This document shows, in pieces, positions 51,018 through 61,702 of a stretch of 64,000 bases of DNA. Source of the stretch: Terriglobia bacterium (lineage in GTDB: Bacteria; Acidobacteriota; UBA6911); the NCBI GenBank assembly GCA_020072565.1, contig JAIQGI010000002.1, forward strand, positions 163,430 through 227,429. Reading direction: 5' to 3'. The first letter of the stretch is position 1. Each line of letters opens with the position of its first letter. The position numbers were made by a program, and so were the translations under genes. The notes beneath the pieces are model-generated. The model worked only from the letters and a program-made list of their open reading frames with translations, made no database searches and was not told where the DNA came from.

Positions 51018-52037
51018 ATGAAATCACAGGAACTGTTGATTACGGCGGTTACTCCCTCCATCGCAATACCGGGAGGCGAAATTTCGATTCAGTGCCGAGG
51101 ATTCAGGCCCGGTCTTCCTTCGTCGGCCAAAGTGCGGTTCGGCGAAACCGAAGCAGTGATTGTCTCGGCCTCGGAGGATCGCGTGGTGACCAGGGTGCCA
51201 GAGCATACGAAGGCACTTGGGGTTGCTCTCAGTGTGAATGAATTGATGTCTCCGGTCTTCCCATTCACCATCGGCACCGTGCTGGCCACAGGGCTGCATC
51301 CGGTCGCCAATCCTGTGATTGCACCCGACGGCACGATCATTACTACGATAAGCGGCACGCGCGGACAGCAGAGCCCGCAACCGCTGATCCGGGTTTCACG
51401 AGGCGGGGAGGTGACGCCATTTCCCTGTGAAATCATGAATCCGACGGGTTTGGCCTTCGGTCGCGACGGTCAGCTCTACATCTCAAATCGGGGCGAAGGC
51501 ACAGTTCTTCGATATACGGACTATGAGCGTCTCGACATTATCGCCGAAGACCTGGGCATTCCGTGCGACATCCTGTTCGACAGGGAAGACAGGCTCTATG
51601 TCGGTGACCGAACCGGCAAGATTCATCGCATCAATCCGGGCGGCACGCCGGAAGTGTTTGCCTTGCTGCCGCCGAGTATTTCGGCGTTTCACCTCGCCCT
51701 CGATGGTGAGGAAACTCTCTATGTGACGGGGCCCACTTTGGCGATGCGCGACCCTGTGTACTGCATCTCGCGAACTGGCGAGGTCACGCTCCTGCTGGAA
51801 GGATTGGCGCGACCCCAGGGGCTTGCGTTCAGCGCGGACGGCGATCTCTGGATCGCTGCCGCCTACGGCGGGAAGAAGGGGATTTTCCGGTATTCCTTGG
51901 TCTCGAAGGAACTTGTTTATCACATTGCCGGCCCGATGCTGGTGGGACTGGCAATGGACGCGCAGGACATATTTCTTGTGGACGGCGGCTCGGTCTACTG
52001 GATTCGAACGGGAGGCCTTTCCGGAAGGCTCAGCTGA
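51018..52037 (+). CDS. IPT/TIG plus NHL-type beta-propeller protein
   Basis: A 339-residue protein without an obvious signal peptide. Residues about 7-90 form an IPT/TIG immunoglobulin-like domain (ITAVTPSIAIPGGEISIQCRGF). The remainder is an NHL/SMP-30-like propeller with repeated blades: PTGLAFGRDGQLYISNRGEG, PCDILFDREDRLYVGDRTGK and PQGLAFSADGDLWIAAAYGG. Proteins of this architecture are frequent in Acidobacteriota and are often annotated as gluconolactonase-like; I see no proof of that activity. It stands alone, divergent from uvrA. Confidence 0.82.
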   Translation: MKSQELLITAVTPSIAIPGGEISIQCRGFRPGLPSSAKVRFGETEAVIVSASEDRVVTRVPEHTKALGVALSVNELMSPVFPFTIGTVLATGLHPVANPVIAPDGTIITTISGTRGQQSPQPLIRVSRGGEVTPFPCEIMNPTGLAFGRDGQLYISNRGEGTVLRYTDYERLDIIAEDLGIPCDILFDREDRLYVGDRTGKIHRINPGGTPEVFALLPPSISAFHLALDGEETLYVTGPTLAMRDPVYCISRTGEVTLLLEGLARPQGLAFSADGDLWIAAAYGGKKGIFRYSLVSKELVYHIAGPMLVGLAMDAQDIFLVDGGSVYWIRTGGLSGRLS

Positions 52038-52156
52038 TTCATAACGACGGCAAGCAGCCGCGCATGATACGCCGCGGCCGGCAGCCACAACCGAAGAGAA
52101 ATCCGGGATTGTGCCCCCGCAGGCCGCACCGGACTATGCGCGGCTGCTCTTGATAT

Positions 52157-53320
52157 TCAGACCCGGGACAGCATGGCGCGCAGCGTTTCGGCCAGGATGC
52201 GCGGGCTCTGCGAGAGCAGTCTGGAGCGGATCTGTTGGTAAGACATACTCCCGGAAATCAGACTGTCAGTAATGCGCCGGACCGTGGCGCTTCGCCGCAG
52301 CATCTGAACGGCGCGGTGCGTGAATGCGTGCAGCAGAAATGTGCCCGCATAGAACTGGTCGCGCCACGCGGCCGCGCGCTCGAGTTCGGCGCCAAAATCG
52401 CGGCGCCAGTTCAGCTCATAGGCTGACGGGTCGCCGGCCCGCAGGGATTCCCCCAAGATTTCCGCAGATCGGAGGGCAAAATAGATACCCTCCGAGGTGA
52501 TGGCGTCGACGAAGCCCGCGGCGTCGCCCAGCAGAGCCCAGTTGCGGCCGCAGGCACGCTGGCTGATGAGAGTCCTACGACTCAGGCACGGCACGCGAGC
52601 CGCAAAAAAGCTGTTTTTGGAGGCTACAGCGCCGGGGTAACGGGAAGAAATAAAATCGCTGACCCGCCGGCGCAGATCCACCGCCCTGGCGCCGGGCAGG
52701 CGATGAATGATTCCTATGGAGGCGTGGTCGACTCGAGGAAAAGACCAGAGATATCCATGGAAGCCGTTTTCCTGAAAGACAATGATAATCCTGTCCGGGT
52801 GATGGGAACCGGGCAGGTAGTGTCCGAGGGCGAGGGCGAGATCGCCGGCTGCCAGCTTGCCCGCCACGACCGCGCGCACCGAACTGTTCGCTCCATCCGC
52901 GCCGATCAGAAAATCGACCTCGTGGCAGGCCCCGGACGCCGTCGTGATCAGCCAGCCTTTGCGGTACGGCGTAAAGCGGAGCGCTCGTTCGGGAAAGAAG
53001 CGTGCGCCGGCTTCGAGCGCCGCGCTGCGCAAGGCGGCATCCAGGGCTGCGCGCGAAAAGATATGAATTGGCTGGCTGAGAGGCACCGCCGCAGACCTGC
53101 CCTCGAGCGTGGTCAGCTCTACCGTGCGGATCTCGCTGTGGGGCAGCTGCTGATCGCGAAACCATGGCATCGAGAGGAGGGCTTTTGCAGTGATGCCTCC
53201 GCCGCACGGCTTTTCCCCTGCCGTGGAGGGATCAAGGAGCAACACCTCGTGACCCAGACGCGACAGAATCAGAGCTGCGTACGAGCCGGCCAGACGCGCC
53301 CCCACAATGCCTATCCGCAT
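52157..53320 (-). CDS. Geranylgeranyl-reductase-family FAD-dependent oxidoreductase
   Basis: A 387-residue flavoprotein of the geranylgeranyl reductase / digeranylgeranylglycerophospholipid reductase group. The N-terminal dinucleotide site reads GIVGARLAGSYAAL, with GARLAG in place of the more usual GAGPAG. The group-specific KPCGGGITAKAL, the FAD motif WALLGDAAGFVDAITSEGIYFA and the ADGANSSVRAVV block are present. Substrate is not deducible: isoprenoid side chains of menaquinone or membrane lipids are likely candidates. ATG at 53320; no close partner genes. Confidence 0.85.
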   Translation of the reverse strand: MRIGIVGARLAGSYAALILSRLGHEVLLLDPSTAGEKPCGGGITAKALLSMPWFRDQQLPHSEIRTVELTTLEGRSAAVPLSQPIHIFSRAALDAALRSAALEAGARFFPERALRFTPYRKGWLITTASGACHEVDFLIGADGANSSVRAVVAGKLAAGDLALALGHYLPGSHHPDRIIIVFQENGFHGYLWSFPRVDHASIGIIHRLPGARAVDLRRRVSDFISSRYPGAVASKNSFFAARVPCLSRRTLISQRACGRNWALLGDAAGFVDAITSEGIYFALRSAEILGESLRAGDPSAYELNWRRDFGAELERAAAWRDQFYAGTFLLHAFTHRAVQMLRRSATVRRITDSLISGSMSYQQIRSRLLSQSPRILAETLRAMLSRV

Positions 53321-53335
53321 GAGACCACTATAGCA

Positions 53336-53486
53336 GAAGTCGGGAGTCAGGGGTCAGCAGTCAGAGGGAAAGACGCCTGGCGCAACCGGGTGCGGGGAAT
53401 TGTCAGCCCCGGCTGCCGCTTGATCCCGCGCATTCTGTGGAAATTGATGCCAGCAGCTTCTATTATTCTGACTCCTGGCTTCTTAC
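53336..53486. repeat. GAGTCAGG-type inverted repeat, copy 2
   Basis: The left arm AAGTCGGGAGTCAGGGGTCA (53336 onward) and right arm TTCTGACTCCTGGCTTCTTA (ending 53485) are inverted. Both arms recall the copy at 42643-42775. It fills most of the gap between the divergent flavoprotein gene and tgt. Confidence 0.5.
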
Positions 53487-53501
53487 TTTGATTTAGTTTG
53501 A

Positions 53502-54626
<1,125 letters not shown>

Positions 54627-54735
54627 GCTCATGTGCTCCACAGCGGTTTCTCTCCACGATCTCAGGTCCAACCAGATCATCCTTCACTCCGGAAGCTAGG
54701 AAATTGATGGGCACCGGGAGGTACTTATTAGCGAT

Positions 54736-55053
54736 ATGCAACCCCCAACGATAGCGCAGCAAGGTGGTATCACGTCCATGCTAAATGCGTTTGCGCTACC
54801 TCTGATTATTGGCGTTATCTTTTATCTTCTTGTTTTCATGCCCATGCGAAAAAGACAGAAGAAGCTGGAAGCGTTGATCGGCGCGCTCCGAAACGGCGAC
54901 AAGGTCATCACCAGTTCGGGCATTTACGCGGTGGTGGCAGGGGTGAAGGACAAGACACTGATTCTCAAGATCAGCGACCAGGTGAAAATCGAGGTCGCCA
55001 AGAGCGCGATCGCCGGATTGCAGGTTCCTGAAGACACTTCCCAAAGCGTATAG
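54736..55053 (+). CDS. yajC: Preprotein translocase subunit YajC
   Basis: A 105-residue single-helix membrane protein associated with SecDF. The helix (about 17-37, ALPLIIGVIFYLLVFMPMRK) is followed by the family sequence QKKLEALIGALRNGDKVITSSGI and IAGLQV. GGGAGG lies 11 bases before the ATG. It is placed between tgt and secD as in most bacteria. Confidence 0.94.
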   Translation: MQPPTIAQQGGITSMLNAFALPLIIGVIFYLLVFMPMRKRQKKLEALIGALRNGDKVITSSGIYAVVAGVKDKTLILKISDQVKIEVAKSAIAGLQVPEDTSQSV

Positions 55054-55120
55054 TGCGAGTCCTTGCCGCCAAAACATGTGCCCGGAAAGGGCCCGGTAAA
55101 ATCCAAGGTTAGGTGCCGTC

Positions 55121-56734
55121 ATGCAAAAGAATCTCAGATGGAAGTTCCTGTTTATCACCGCCATAATGCTGGTGTCTCTCTGGTATTTCCTCAGCCCGAA
55201 AACCTGGGGCACGGACAAGTGGCTGTCGCGCATCAACCTCGGGTTGGATCTCAAGGGGGGCATGCACCTGGTCCTACAGGTCGTCACTTCCGATGCCCTG
55301 AATCAGGAACTGGCCCAGGATGCGGAGCGGATTGCGAGTGCGTTTAAGGACAAAAACATCACCTTCGATTCGGCAAAGAAGGGCAACGGGCTCAACGTGG
55401 AGATCAAGGGGATCAGTCCAGCCCAGGAAAAAGACGCCTACGACTATCTGAACCAGACCTACAAGACCAAATACAACATTCACAGCATGCTGGTAAACGG
55501 GAAGACGGATTACTCCCTGGCGATGATGGCTTCGGTGGTCCGGGATATGCAGGAATCGACGGTAAAGCAGGCTCTGGAGACAATCCGGCGCCGCATCGAT
55601 GCACTGGGAGTCACGGAGCCTACTCTTCAGATCTACGGCACGGGCGGAAGCAACGTGGACGACCAGCTCATCGTGGAACTGCCGGGCATTGATGATTTTG
55701 AACGTGTGAAAGATCTCCTTAAGGACACGGCGCAGCTTACTCTATGCATGGTGAAGAGGGATAATGGCGGCCCGTATCCGAGCATAGAGGCTGCGATTCA
55801 GGCCAACGGCGGCAGGATTTCGGACGACTACAGGATCATGCCGTTTCGTGACCAGAGCAACGATCCGGGCACAGTTAGCTATCTGGTGGTCAGTGCGGTG
55901 CCGACCATTACCGGAAAGGACCTGAAGAATGCCCGGCGCGGCAACGACGCCAGCGGACGTCCCAATATCGATTTCTTCCTGAACTCTGCGGGTGCGGAGA
56001 TCTTCCGGAACGCCACGAGCCAGCACATCGGGGATCGCCTGGCGATCGTAATTGACGACGCCGTAATCTCGGCGCCCACCATTCAAAACGTCATCGGTGC
56101 CGAAGGGCAGATTACCGGGAGTTTCACGGTTCAGGAGGCGGAGGACCTCGCTTTGGTGCTCCGCTCCGGCGCGCTCCCGGCTTCGCTGAAGACATTGGAA
56201 GAAAACGTGGTCGGCGCCTCTCTGGGCAACGATGCCATCCGGGCCGGCATTACGGCGGCGATCATCGGGTTCGGCCTGGTGATGATCGGGATGGTCGTGT
56301 ACTACAAGCACGCCGGGCTCAATTCGGTGTGGTGCCTGTTCGGCAACCTGATCATCCTCCTCGGTTTCATGGGAGGCGTGGGAGCGACGCTGACGCTTCC
56401 CGGCATTGCCGGCGTCATTCTCACAATCGGCATGGCGGTGGACTCAAACATCCTTATTTTTGAGAGGATCCGCGAGGAACTGCGCAACGGCAAGACTATC
56501 CGCGCGGCCGTCGACACGGGTTTCGGCAAGGTATTCTGGACCATTTTCGATACTCATTCGACGTCCCTGATTGCGGCCGCATTTCTCTTCCAGTTCGGCA
56601 CGGGCCCGATCCGAGGATTCGCGATCACACTGACCGTGGGATTGCTGGCGAACATGTTTACGGCCGTGTATGTGTCGCACCGGCTGTTTGATTTGACCCT
56701 GAGCAGGAGAAAAGTGGAGTCATTATCAATTTAA
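55121..56734 (+). CDS. secD: Protein translocase subunit SecD
   Basis: A 537-residue membrane protein that uses the proton gradient to help SecYEG export. One N-terminal helix, the large periplasmic P1 region (INLGLDLKGGMHLVLQV, then IRRRIDALGVTEPTLQ), the conserved VLRSGALPASLKTLEENVVG, and five C-terminal helices with GMAVDSNILIFERIREEL. The proton-relay motif usually written DANVTT reads DTHSTS here (TIFDTHSTSLIAAAFLF), keeping the aspartate. Length normal. secF begins about 100 bp downstream. Confidence 0.95.
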   Translation: MQKNLRWKFLFITAIMLVSLWYFLSPKTWGTDKWLSRINLGLDLKGGMHLVLQVVTSDALNQELAQDAERIASAFKDKNITFDSAKKGNGLNVEIKGISPAQEKDAYDYLNQTYKTKYNIHSMLVNGKTDYSLAMMASVVRDMQESTVKQALETIRRRIDALGVTEPTLQIYGTGGSNVDDQLIVELPGIDDFERVKDLLKDTAQLTLCMVKRDNGGPYPSIEAAIQANGGRISDDYRIMPFRDQSNDPGTVSYLVVSAVPTITGKDLKNARRGNDASGRPNIDFFLNSAGAEIFRNATSQHIGDRLAIVIDDAVISAPTIQNVIGAEGQITGSFTVQEAEDLALVLRSGALPASLKTLEENVVGASLGNDAIRAGITAAIIGFGLVMIGMVVYYKHAGLNSVWCLFGNLIILLGFMGGVGATLTLPGIAGVILTIGMAVDSNILIFERIREELRNGKTIRAAVDTGFGKVFWTIFDTHSTSLIAAAFLFQFGTGPIRGFAITLTVGLLANMFTAVYVSHRLFDLTLSRRKVESLSI

Positions 56735-56833
56735 GGGAACTTGGCGAGCGCAACGGGGTCCAACGATCCGGCGAATGGATTATTGCTGGTCGGTTGGGAG
56801 TCCCGGCGCTCCGGTAACAATTGGGAGTTGGGA

Positions 56834-58042
56834 GTGGAAATCCTCAAGAATGTCTCAATCGACTGGTTGGGCAAGAAGTGGTACTTCTTCGGGCTGTCAT
56901 GGGTCCTGCTCGCGCTGGGGATAATCGGCTGGTTCTACCATGGTGGAAGAAATGGGGGATTTGCCCTGGGGATCGATTTCAGGGGCGGCACGGTCGTCAA
57001 TCTGAAATTCAACCAGCCCCCCGATGTGGAGCTGATCCGTAAGGCGCTGAAGCCGGAGACGGTAGGAGCGACCATCATTCAGCGTCTGGGCAATCTCAAC
57101 GAAAACAGGGTTATGGTTCGCATGGAGACGGTTTTCGGAGCAGGGCAGAACGTGGATGCAGGCCACAAGGAGCTCGAGGCTTTGCTGCGGCAGAGTTTCG
57201 ATGCGGAGCATGTCAATTCGACCCTGGCCGACTTTAACAATGTCGGCATTGAGACGGTCACGAAGGCTCTGCTGGATGGAGACCCGGATGGCCTGAGGAG
57301 CCAGAGCAGGACTGCCGAGGAAACACAGACGCATTATCGCGACCTAGCAACCGCCATGGTCAACTATCGCACTACGGTCGGGAACGGCATCGTCGGCACG
57401 CTGGCCGATCTGAGAGCCGTTCCGGGCGTGAACGCGCCAGTCTTGGCGACGATGAGCAAGGCGTTTTATGCGGGGCCTTTTGCGGCAGTCGGCACTCGGA
57501 GCGTCGGCGCGGTCGTGGGTACGGACCTGCGCAACCGCGCGGCCTTGGCTGTGGGACTCTCTTTCCTGGGGATGCTGGTCTACATCGGCTTTCGGTTCAA
57601 GCCGATCTATGGAGTGGGCGCGATCGTTGCCCTGTTTCACGACATCCTCATCACGCTCGGCCTGTTCGCGCTCACTCAGAAGGAAATCTCGCTGACCGTG
57701 ATTGCAGCCCTGCTCACGCTGACGGGCTACTCGGTCAATGACACCATCGTTGTGTTCGACCGCGTCCGGGAGAATCTCAGGACGATGCGCAAAGACCCAC
57801 TGGCGCGCGTCCTCAACCTGAGCATCAACCAGACGCTCTCGCGAACGATCATGACGTCGGGGATGACGTTTTTGTCCGTGTTCGCCCTGCTCGTTTTCGG
57901 CGGGGAGGTGCTGAGCGGCTTTTCGTTCGCCCTGACGGTAGGAATTATCATCGGCACCTATTCGAGCATCGCGATTGCATCGCCGATCGTGGAGTGGTGG
58001 TATCGAGCGGCGGAGCAAAAGGCGAAGCGCAAGGCAGCCTGA
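56834..58042 (+). CDS. secF: Protein translocase subunit SecF
   Basis: A 402-residue partner of SecD. After the first helix comes GIDFRGGTVVNLKF, and the C-terminal membrane part has AIVALFHDILITLGLFAL, TGYSVNDTIVVFDRVREN and NLSINQTLSRTIMTS, the family signature. I place the start at GTG 56834, preceded by GGGAG with six-base spacing; the open frame upstream to 56741 shows no SecF similarity. A periplasmic insert of about 100 residues (QSRTAEETQTHYRDLATAMV and on) makes this SecF longer than the E. coli protein. Confidence 0.93.
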   Translation: MEILKNVSIDWLGKKWYFFGLSWVLLALGIIGWFYHGGRNGGFALGIDFRGGTVVNLKFNQPPDVELIRKALKPETVGATIIQRLGNLNENRVMVRMETVFGAGQNVDAGHKELEALLRQSFDAEHVNSTLADFNNVGIETVTKALLDGDPDGLRSQSRTAEETQTHYRDLATAMVNYRTTVGNGIVGTLADLRAVPGVNAPVLATMSKAFYAGPFAAVGTRSVGAVVGTDLRNRAALAVGLSFLGMLVYIGFRFKPIYGVGAIVALFHDILITLGLFALTQKEISLTVIAALLTLTGYSVNDTIVVFDRVRENLRTMRKDPLARVLNLSINQTLSRTIMTSGMTFLSVFALLVFGGEVLSGFSFALTVGIIIGTYSSIAIASPIVEWWYRAAEQKAKRKAA

Positions 58043-58128
58043 ACCGTGTTTGATTTTATGCCGGATTGGAGCATTTCGAAGAGCGCTGACAAGGGTTTGA
58101 GAGTGAAAAGTATGCGGGCAAAATCTGC

Positions 58129-58158
58129 TTGACAGGTTTTGCGAGCCGATATTAAGAT
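58129..58158 (+). promoter_or_regulatory. Predicted sigma70-type promoter of the tonB-exbBD operon
   Basis: Perfect TTGACA (58129-58134), 18-nt spacer, TAAGAT (58153-58158), continuing TAAGATCG as in the nuo promoter. No Fur-type box is evident. Leader about 60 nt. Confidence 0.65.
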
Positions 58159-58227
58159 CGCGCCTTCAATCGGCACCGCGCATACACTCCTCATTCTCAG
58201 GCCCGAGGGCAGTATACGGGAGAAACA

Positions 58228-58989
<762 letters not shown>

Positions 58990-59008
58990 CCCAGTTGGAG
59001 GTTTGGGA

Positions 59009-59680
59009 ATGAACATAGTCGAACTGTGGAACTCGATGGGCGTGGTCGCCAAAGTCGTGGTAGGCATCCTTGCCATCATGTCGGCCTACTCGATCAGTGT
59101 GATGATCGAAAGATGGCTTACCTATCGTCAGGCGCGCAAGCAATCGCGGATATTCACCCCGGCCGTGGCTGAGTGCCTGAAGGAAGGGAAAATCGATGAG
59201 GCGATTGCTCTCGGCGAGCAGAACAACAAGAGCCACCTGGCCAAGGTTCTGATCTCCGGGCTGCATGAGCTGCAGGCTCACTCCAGAAGCAAGGACATTC
59301 CGGGCGAGAGCATCGAGTCGGCAAAGAGAGCACTGGATCGCGCTACTGCCATCGGTATCTCGGACCTGAAGCGGGGCCTGGGGGGGCTGGCAACGATCGG
59401 CTCGACGGCACCCTTCGTGGGCCTGTTCGGAACGACGGTCGGCATCATCAACGCATTCCAGGGCATGAAAACCGAGGAAACTGCAGGTATCGCGGCTGTG
59501 GCCGGCGGTATTGCGGAGGCGCTCGTGACAACCGCTTTCGGGTTGTTCGTGGCCGTTCCCGCGGTGTGGGCATTCAATGCCTTCACAAACAAGATCGAAA
59601 CCTTTACGATCGAAATGGATAATTCCTCTTCGGAATTGATCGACTACTTCCTCAAGAAACGGGGTCAGATCGGTGGCTAA
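59009..59680 (+). CDS. exbB: MotA/TolQ/ExbB proton channel protein
   Basis: A 223-residue, three-helix channel subunit. The first helix (about 13-33), the cytoplasmic loop, and the family signature TIGSTAPFVGLFGTTVGIINAF and GGIAEALVTTAFGLFVAVPAVWAF are present. The ATG at 59009 has GGAGG seven bases upstream. Its stop overlaps the next exbD start by eight bases. Forms the motor with ExbD for TonB; a Tol-Pal role is possible, but the tonB gene upstream argues for ExbB. Confidence 0.94.
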   Translation: MNIVELWNSMGVVAKVVVGILAIMSAYSISVMIERWLTYRQARKQSRIFTPAVAECLKEGKIDEAIALGEQNNKSHLAKVLISGLHELQAHSRSKDIPGESIESAKRALDRATAIGISDLKRGLGGLATIGSTAPFVGLFGTTVGIINAFQGMKTEETAGIAAVAGGIAEALVTTAFGLFVAVPAVWAFNAFTNKIETFTIEMDNSSSELIDYFLKKRGQIGG

Positions 59681-60089
59681 ACACATATCGACTGGAAAGG
59701 TCACCAGCGACATCAATGTCACGCCTATGGCCGACATTATGCTGGTGTTGCTGATCATTTTCATGATCACCACCCCTCTCCTGCAGTCCGGTATTACGGT
59801 GAATCTTCCCAAAGCCAAGAACCCGCTCGAAGCGCCGGACGCGGAATCCAAGGATGCCACCGTGGTAGCTTTGGACCGCCAGGGACGCATTTTCCTGGGA
59901 AAAATTCAGACTACCGAAACAGCGCTCATGGAGGCCTTGCAGAAGAAGTTCAGCGGGGGGGAGATCAACAAGGTCATGTACCTGAAGGCTGATACCTCGG
60001 TCCTTTATGGACGTGTCGTAGAGGTCGTGAACAAGTGCCGTGAGACCGGCGTCGAGAGGATCGGCCTGATGACGGAGAAGGAAAAATAG
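59673..60089 (+). CDS. exbD: Biopolymer transport protein ExbD, first copy
   Basis: A 138-residue protein with the N-terminal sequence SDINVTPMADIMLVLLIIFM, carrying the proton-relay aspartate in its single helix, and a periplasmic domain ending VYLKADTSVLYGRVV-type (VMYLKADTSVLYGRVVEVV). The start is GTG at 59673 inside the end of exbB. The 219-bp gap to the second copy has no gene that I can see. Confidence 0.93.
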   Translation: MAKHISTGKVTSDINVTPMADIMLVLLIIFMITTPLLQSGITVNLPKAKNPLEAPDAESKDATVVALDRQGRIFLGKIQTTETALMEALQKKFSGGEINKVMYLKADTSVLYGRVVEVVNKCRETGVERIGLMTEKEK

Positions 60090-60308
60090 CGTCGGGGCCT
60101 TGAGGCCGTTGAAGCGCCCACGAGATGCGCGCGAGCGCATGTGCCGGTATGGTTCGTGGCGGCTACCCTTGCGATGGATGACGGGGCAGGGCAAGGCTGC
60201 AGCTGAAACGCTGCCGCTCCGGGCCCGACGATGACTGGGTTCTCCCAGAATCGAGAATAGGTAAAAAAACCGTTCCAAACACGGCTTAGAGAAAGGAAGT
60301 GTTCTTCC

Positions 60309-60728
60309 ATGTCCATGGCGGTTGGTACTAATGTGGGACCGAAGTCGGATATCAATATCACACCGTACATCGATATCCTGCTCGTGCTTCTTATCATTTT
60401 CATGGTCATAACCCCGACCAAACAGCTGGATCTGGAGGTAAAGGTGCCGCAGCCCCCGCCGCAGTCCGATAAGCCGGTACCTCCGCCCCCGGGAGTGATC
60501 GTGGTGTCCATGTCGGAAACCGCTCAACTCGCTATCAACCAGGAGACGGTTACCTTTGGTGAACTGGGGCCGAAGCTCCTGGAGATCTATAGCGCCCGGG
60601 CGAACAAGAATATGTTTATCAGCGCGAGTGCCAAGCTTCCCTATGGCGACGTGGTCAAGATCATCGACATCGCCAAAGGCGCAGGTGTCATCGACGTTGG
60701 GCTGCTGACTTCCGAGGAAGTACGCTAG
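60309..60728 (+). CDS. exbD: Biopolymer transport protein ExbD, second copy
   Basis: A 139-residue homologue of the preceding protein. SDINITPYIDILLVLLIIFM keeps the aspartate. The periplasmic linker is proline-rich (PQPPPQSDKPVPPPPG) and the domain differs from the first copy, so the two probably form a heteromeric pair rather than a recent duplication. ATG at 60309, with another two codons on. AAAGGAAG precedes. Confidence 0.93.
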   Translation: MSMAVGTNVGPKSDINITPYIDILLVLLIIFMVITPTKQLDLEVKVPQPPPQSDKPVPPPPGVIVVSMSETAQLAINQETVTFGELGPKLLEIYSARANKNMFISASAKLPYGDVVKIIDIAKGAGVIDVGLLTSEEVR

Positions 60729-60775
60729 AGCCGGCAGCTACTTGCGCGCAATCATTCAATAGTCTGGAGGCCATA

Positions 60776-61558
60776 ATGAGGGTCAACAAGAAGTGGCTCG
60801 TCATGCTCACGCTTTTGGCGGCCATTCCTCTATCAGGATGTGGTTTCATCACGAAGCTGCGTGCTCGCGATGCGCTCAACAAAGGCGTCAGGTCTTTCGT
60901 CGATCAGAAGTATGACGAGGCCGCGAAGCTGTTCGAAGAGTCCATCAGGCTCGACCCGCAGTTCATGATTGCCAAGAGCTACCTGGCCACGACGTATGCT
61001 TCGCAGTTCGTGCCGGGTTCCCCGGACCCCAAGAGCACGGAGATGGCTCGCAAGGCTATTGCGACCTTCGAGGACATCGTGGGGACGGAGAAAGGCAATA
61101 CCAATCCCATGCTCAGCATCGCCAGCCTCTACTACCAGCTCAAGGAATACGACAAGTCGAAAGAGTGGTGCCGGCAGATCCAGGCAATCGATCCAAACAA
61201 CGCCGAAGCACTCTATCGGGTTGCTGTGATCGACTACGATGACTCCGTGTCGAAAACAGGTCTTCAGGGTGAGAACGTTGAGTTTCTGACGGCTGAGGAA
61301 AAGGACCACACCTTGAAGGACATCGATGAGGGTCTGGAAGTCATCGACAAGGCCTTGAAAATCCGGCCTGATTACTTCGACGCCATGGAGTATCAGAACC
61401 TGCTCTGGAGAGAAAAGGCCAAGTTTGAAAAGGATAAGCAGAGAAAGGCAGAGCTTATCAACCAGGCGGACCAGGTCGCGTTGAAGGCCCTCCAAATGCG
61501 TCTCAAGGCGCAGGAGGAGGAAGCAAAGAAGCCCAAGAAACTGGCTACCGGCAAATAA
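60776..61558 (+). CDS. TPR-repeat lipoprotein
   Basis: A 260-residue lipoprotein: the lipobox LSGC at residues 19-22 would anchor it to a membrane. Tetratricopeptide repeats (LNKGVRSFVDQKYDEAAKLF, PMLSIASLYYQLKEYDKSKE, then ALYRVAVIDYDDS) fill residues about 30-220, with a charged C-terminal helix. TGGAGG lies six bases before the ATG. As the last gene of the TonB-ExbB-ExbD-ExbD operon, it probably assists the complex or an outer-membrane partner; this is inference from position. Confidence 0.85.
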   Translation: MRVNKKWLVMLTLLAAIPLSGCGFITKLRARDALNKGVRSFVDQKYDEAAKLFEESIRLDPQFMIAKSYLATTYASQFVPGSPDPKSTEMARKAIATFEDIVGTEKGNTNPMLSIASLYYQLKEYDKSKEWCRQIQAIDPNNAEALYRVAVIDYDDSVSKTGLQGENVEFLTAEEKDHTLKDIDEGLEVIDKALKIRPDYFDAMEYQNLLWREKAKFEKDKQRKAELINQADQVALKALQMRLKAQEEEAKKPKKLATGK

Positions 61559-61653
61559 GCTGTTCGTGTCACCCCAGCCCCAAAACTGCGGTGCTGTCAC
61601 AGTCTCATCCCGGGGTACGCCGCGGAAGTTCCTTTCCGGCCAGGTGTACCCCA

Positions 61654-61682
61654 TTCCCCACCTCTCATATTTCCTCTATAAT
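61654..61682 (+). promoter_or_regulatory. Possible promoter of the rel/spoT gene
   Basis: A perfect TATAAT (61677-61682), with a weak TTCCCC 17 nt upstream (61654-61659). Start about 61689, 14 nt before the ATG. Confidence 0.5.
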
Positions 61683-61702
61683 AAAGAATTCGATCGCTCA
61701 CG

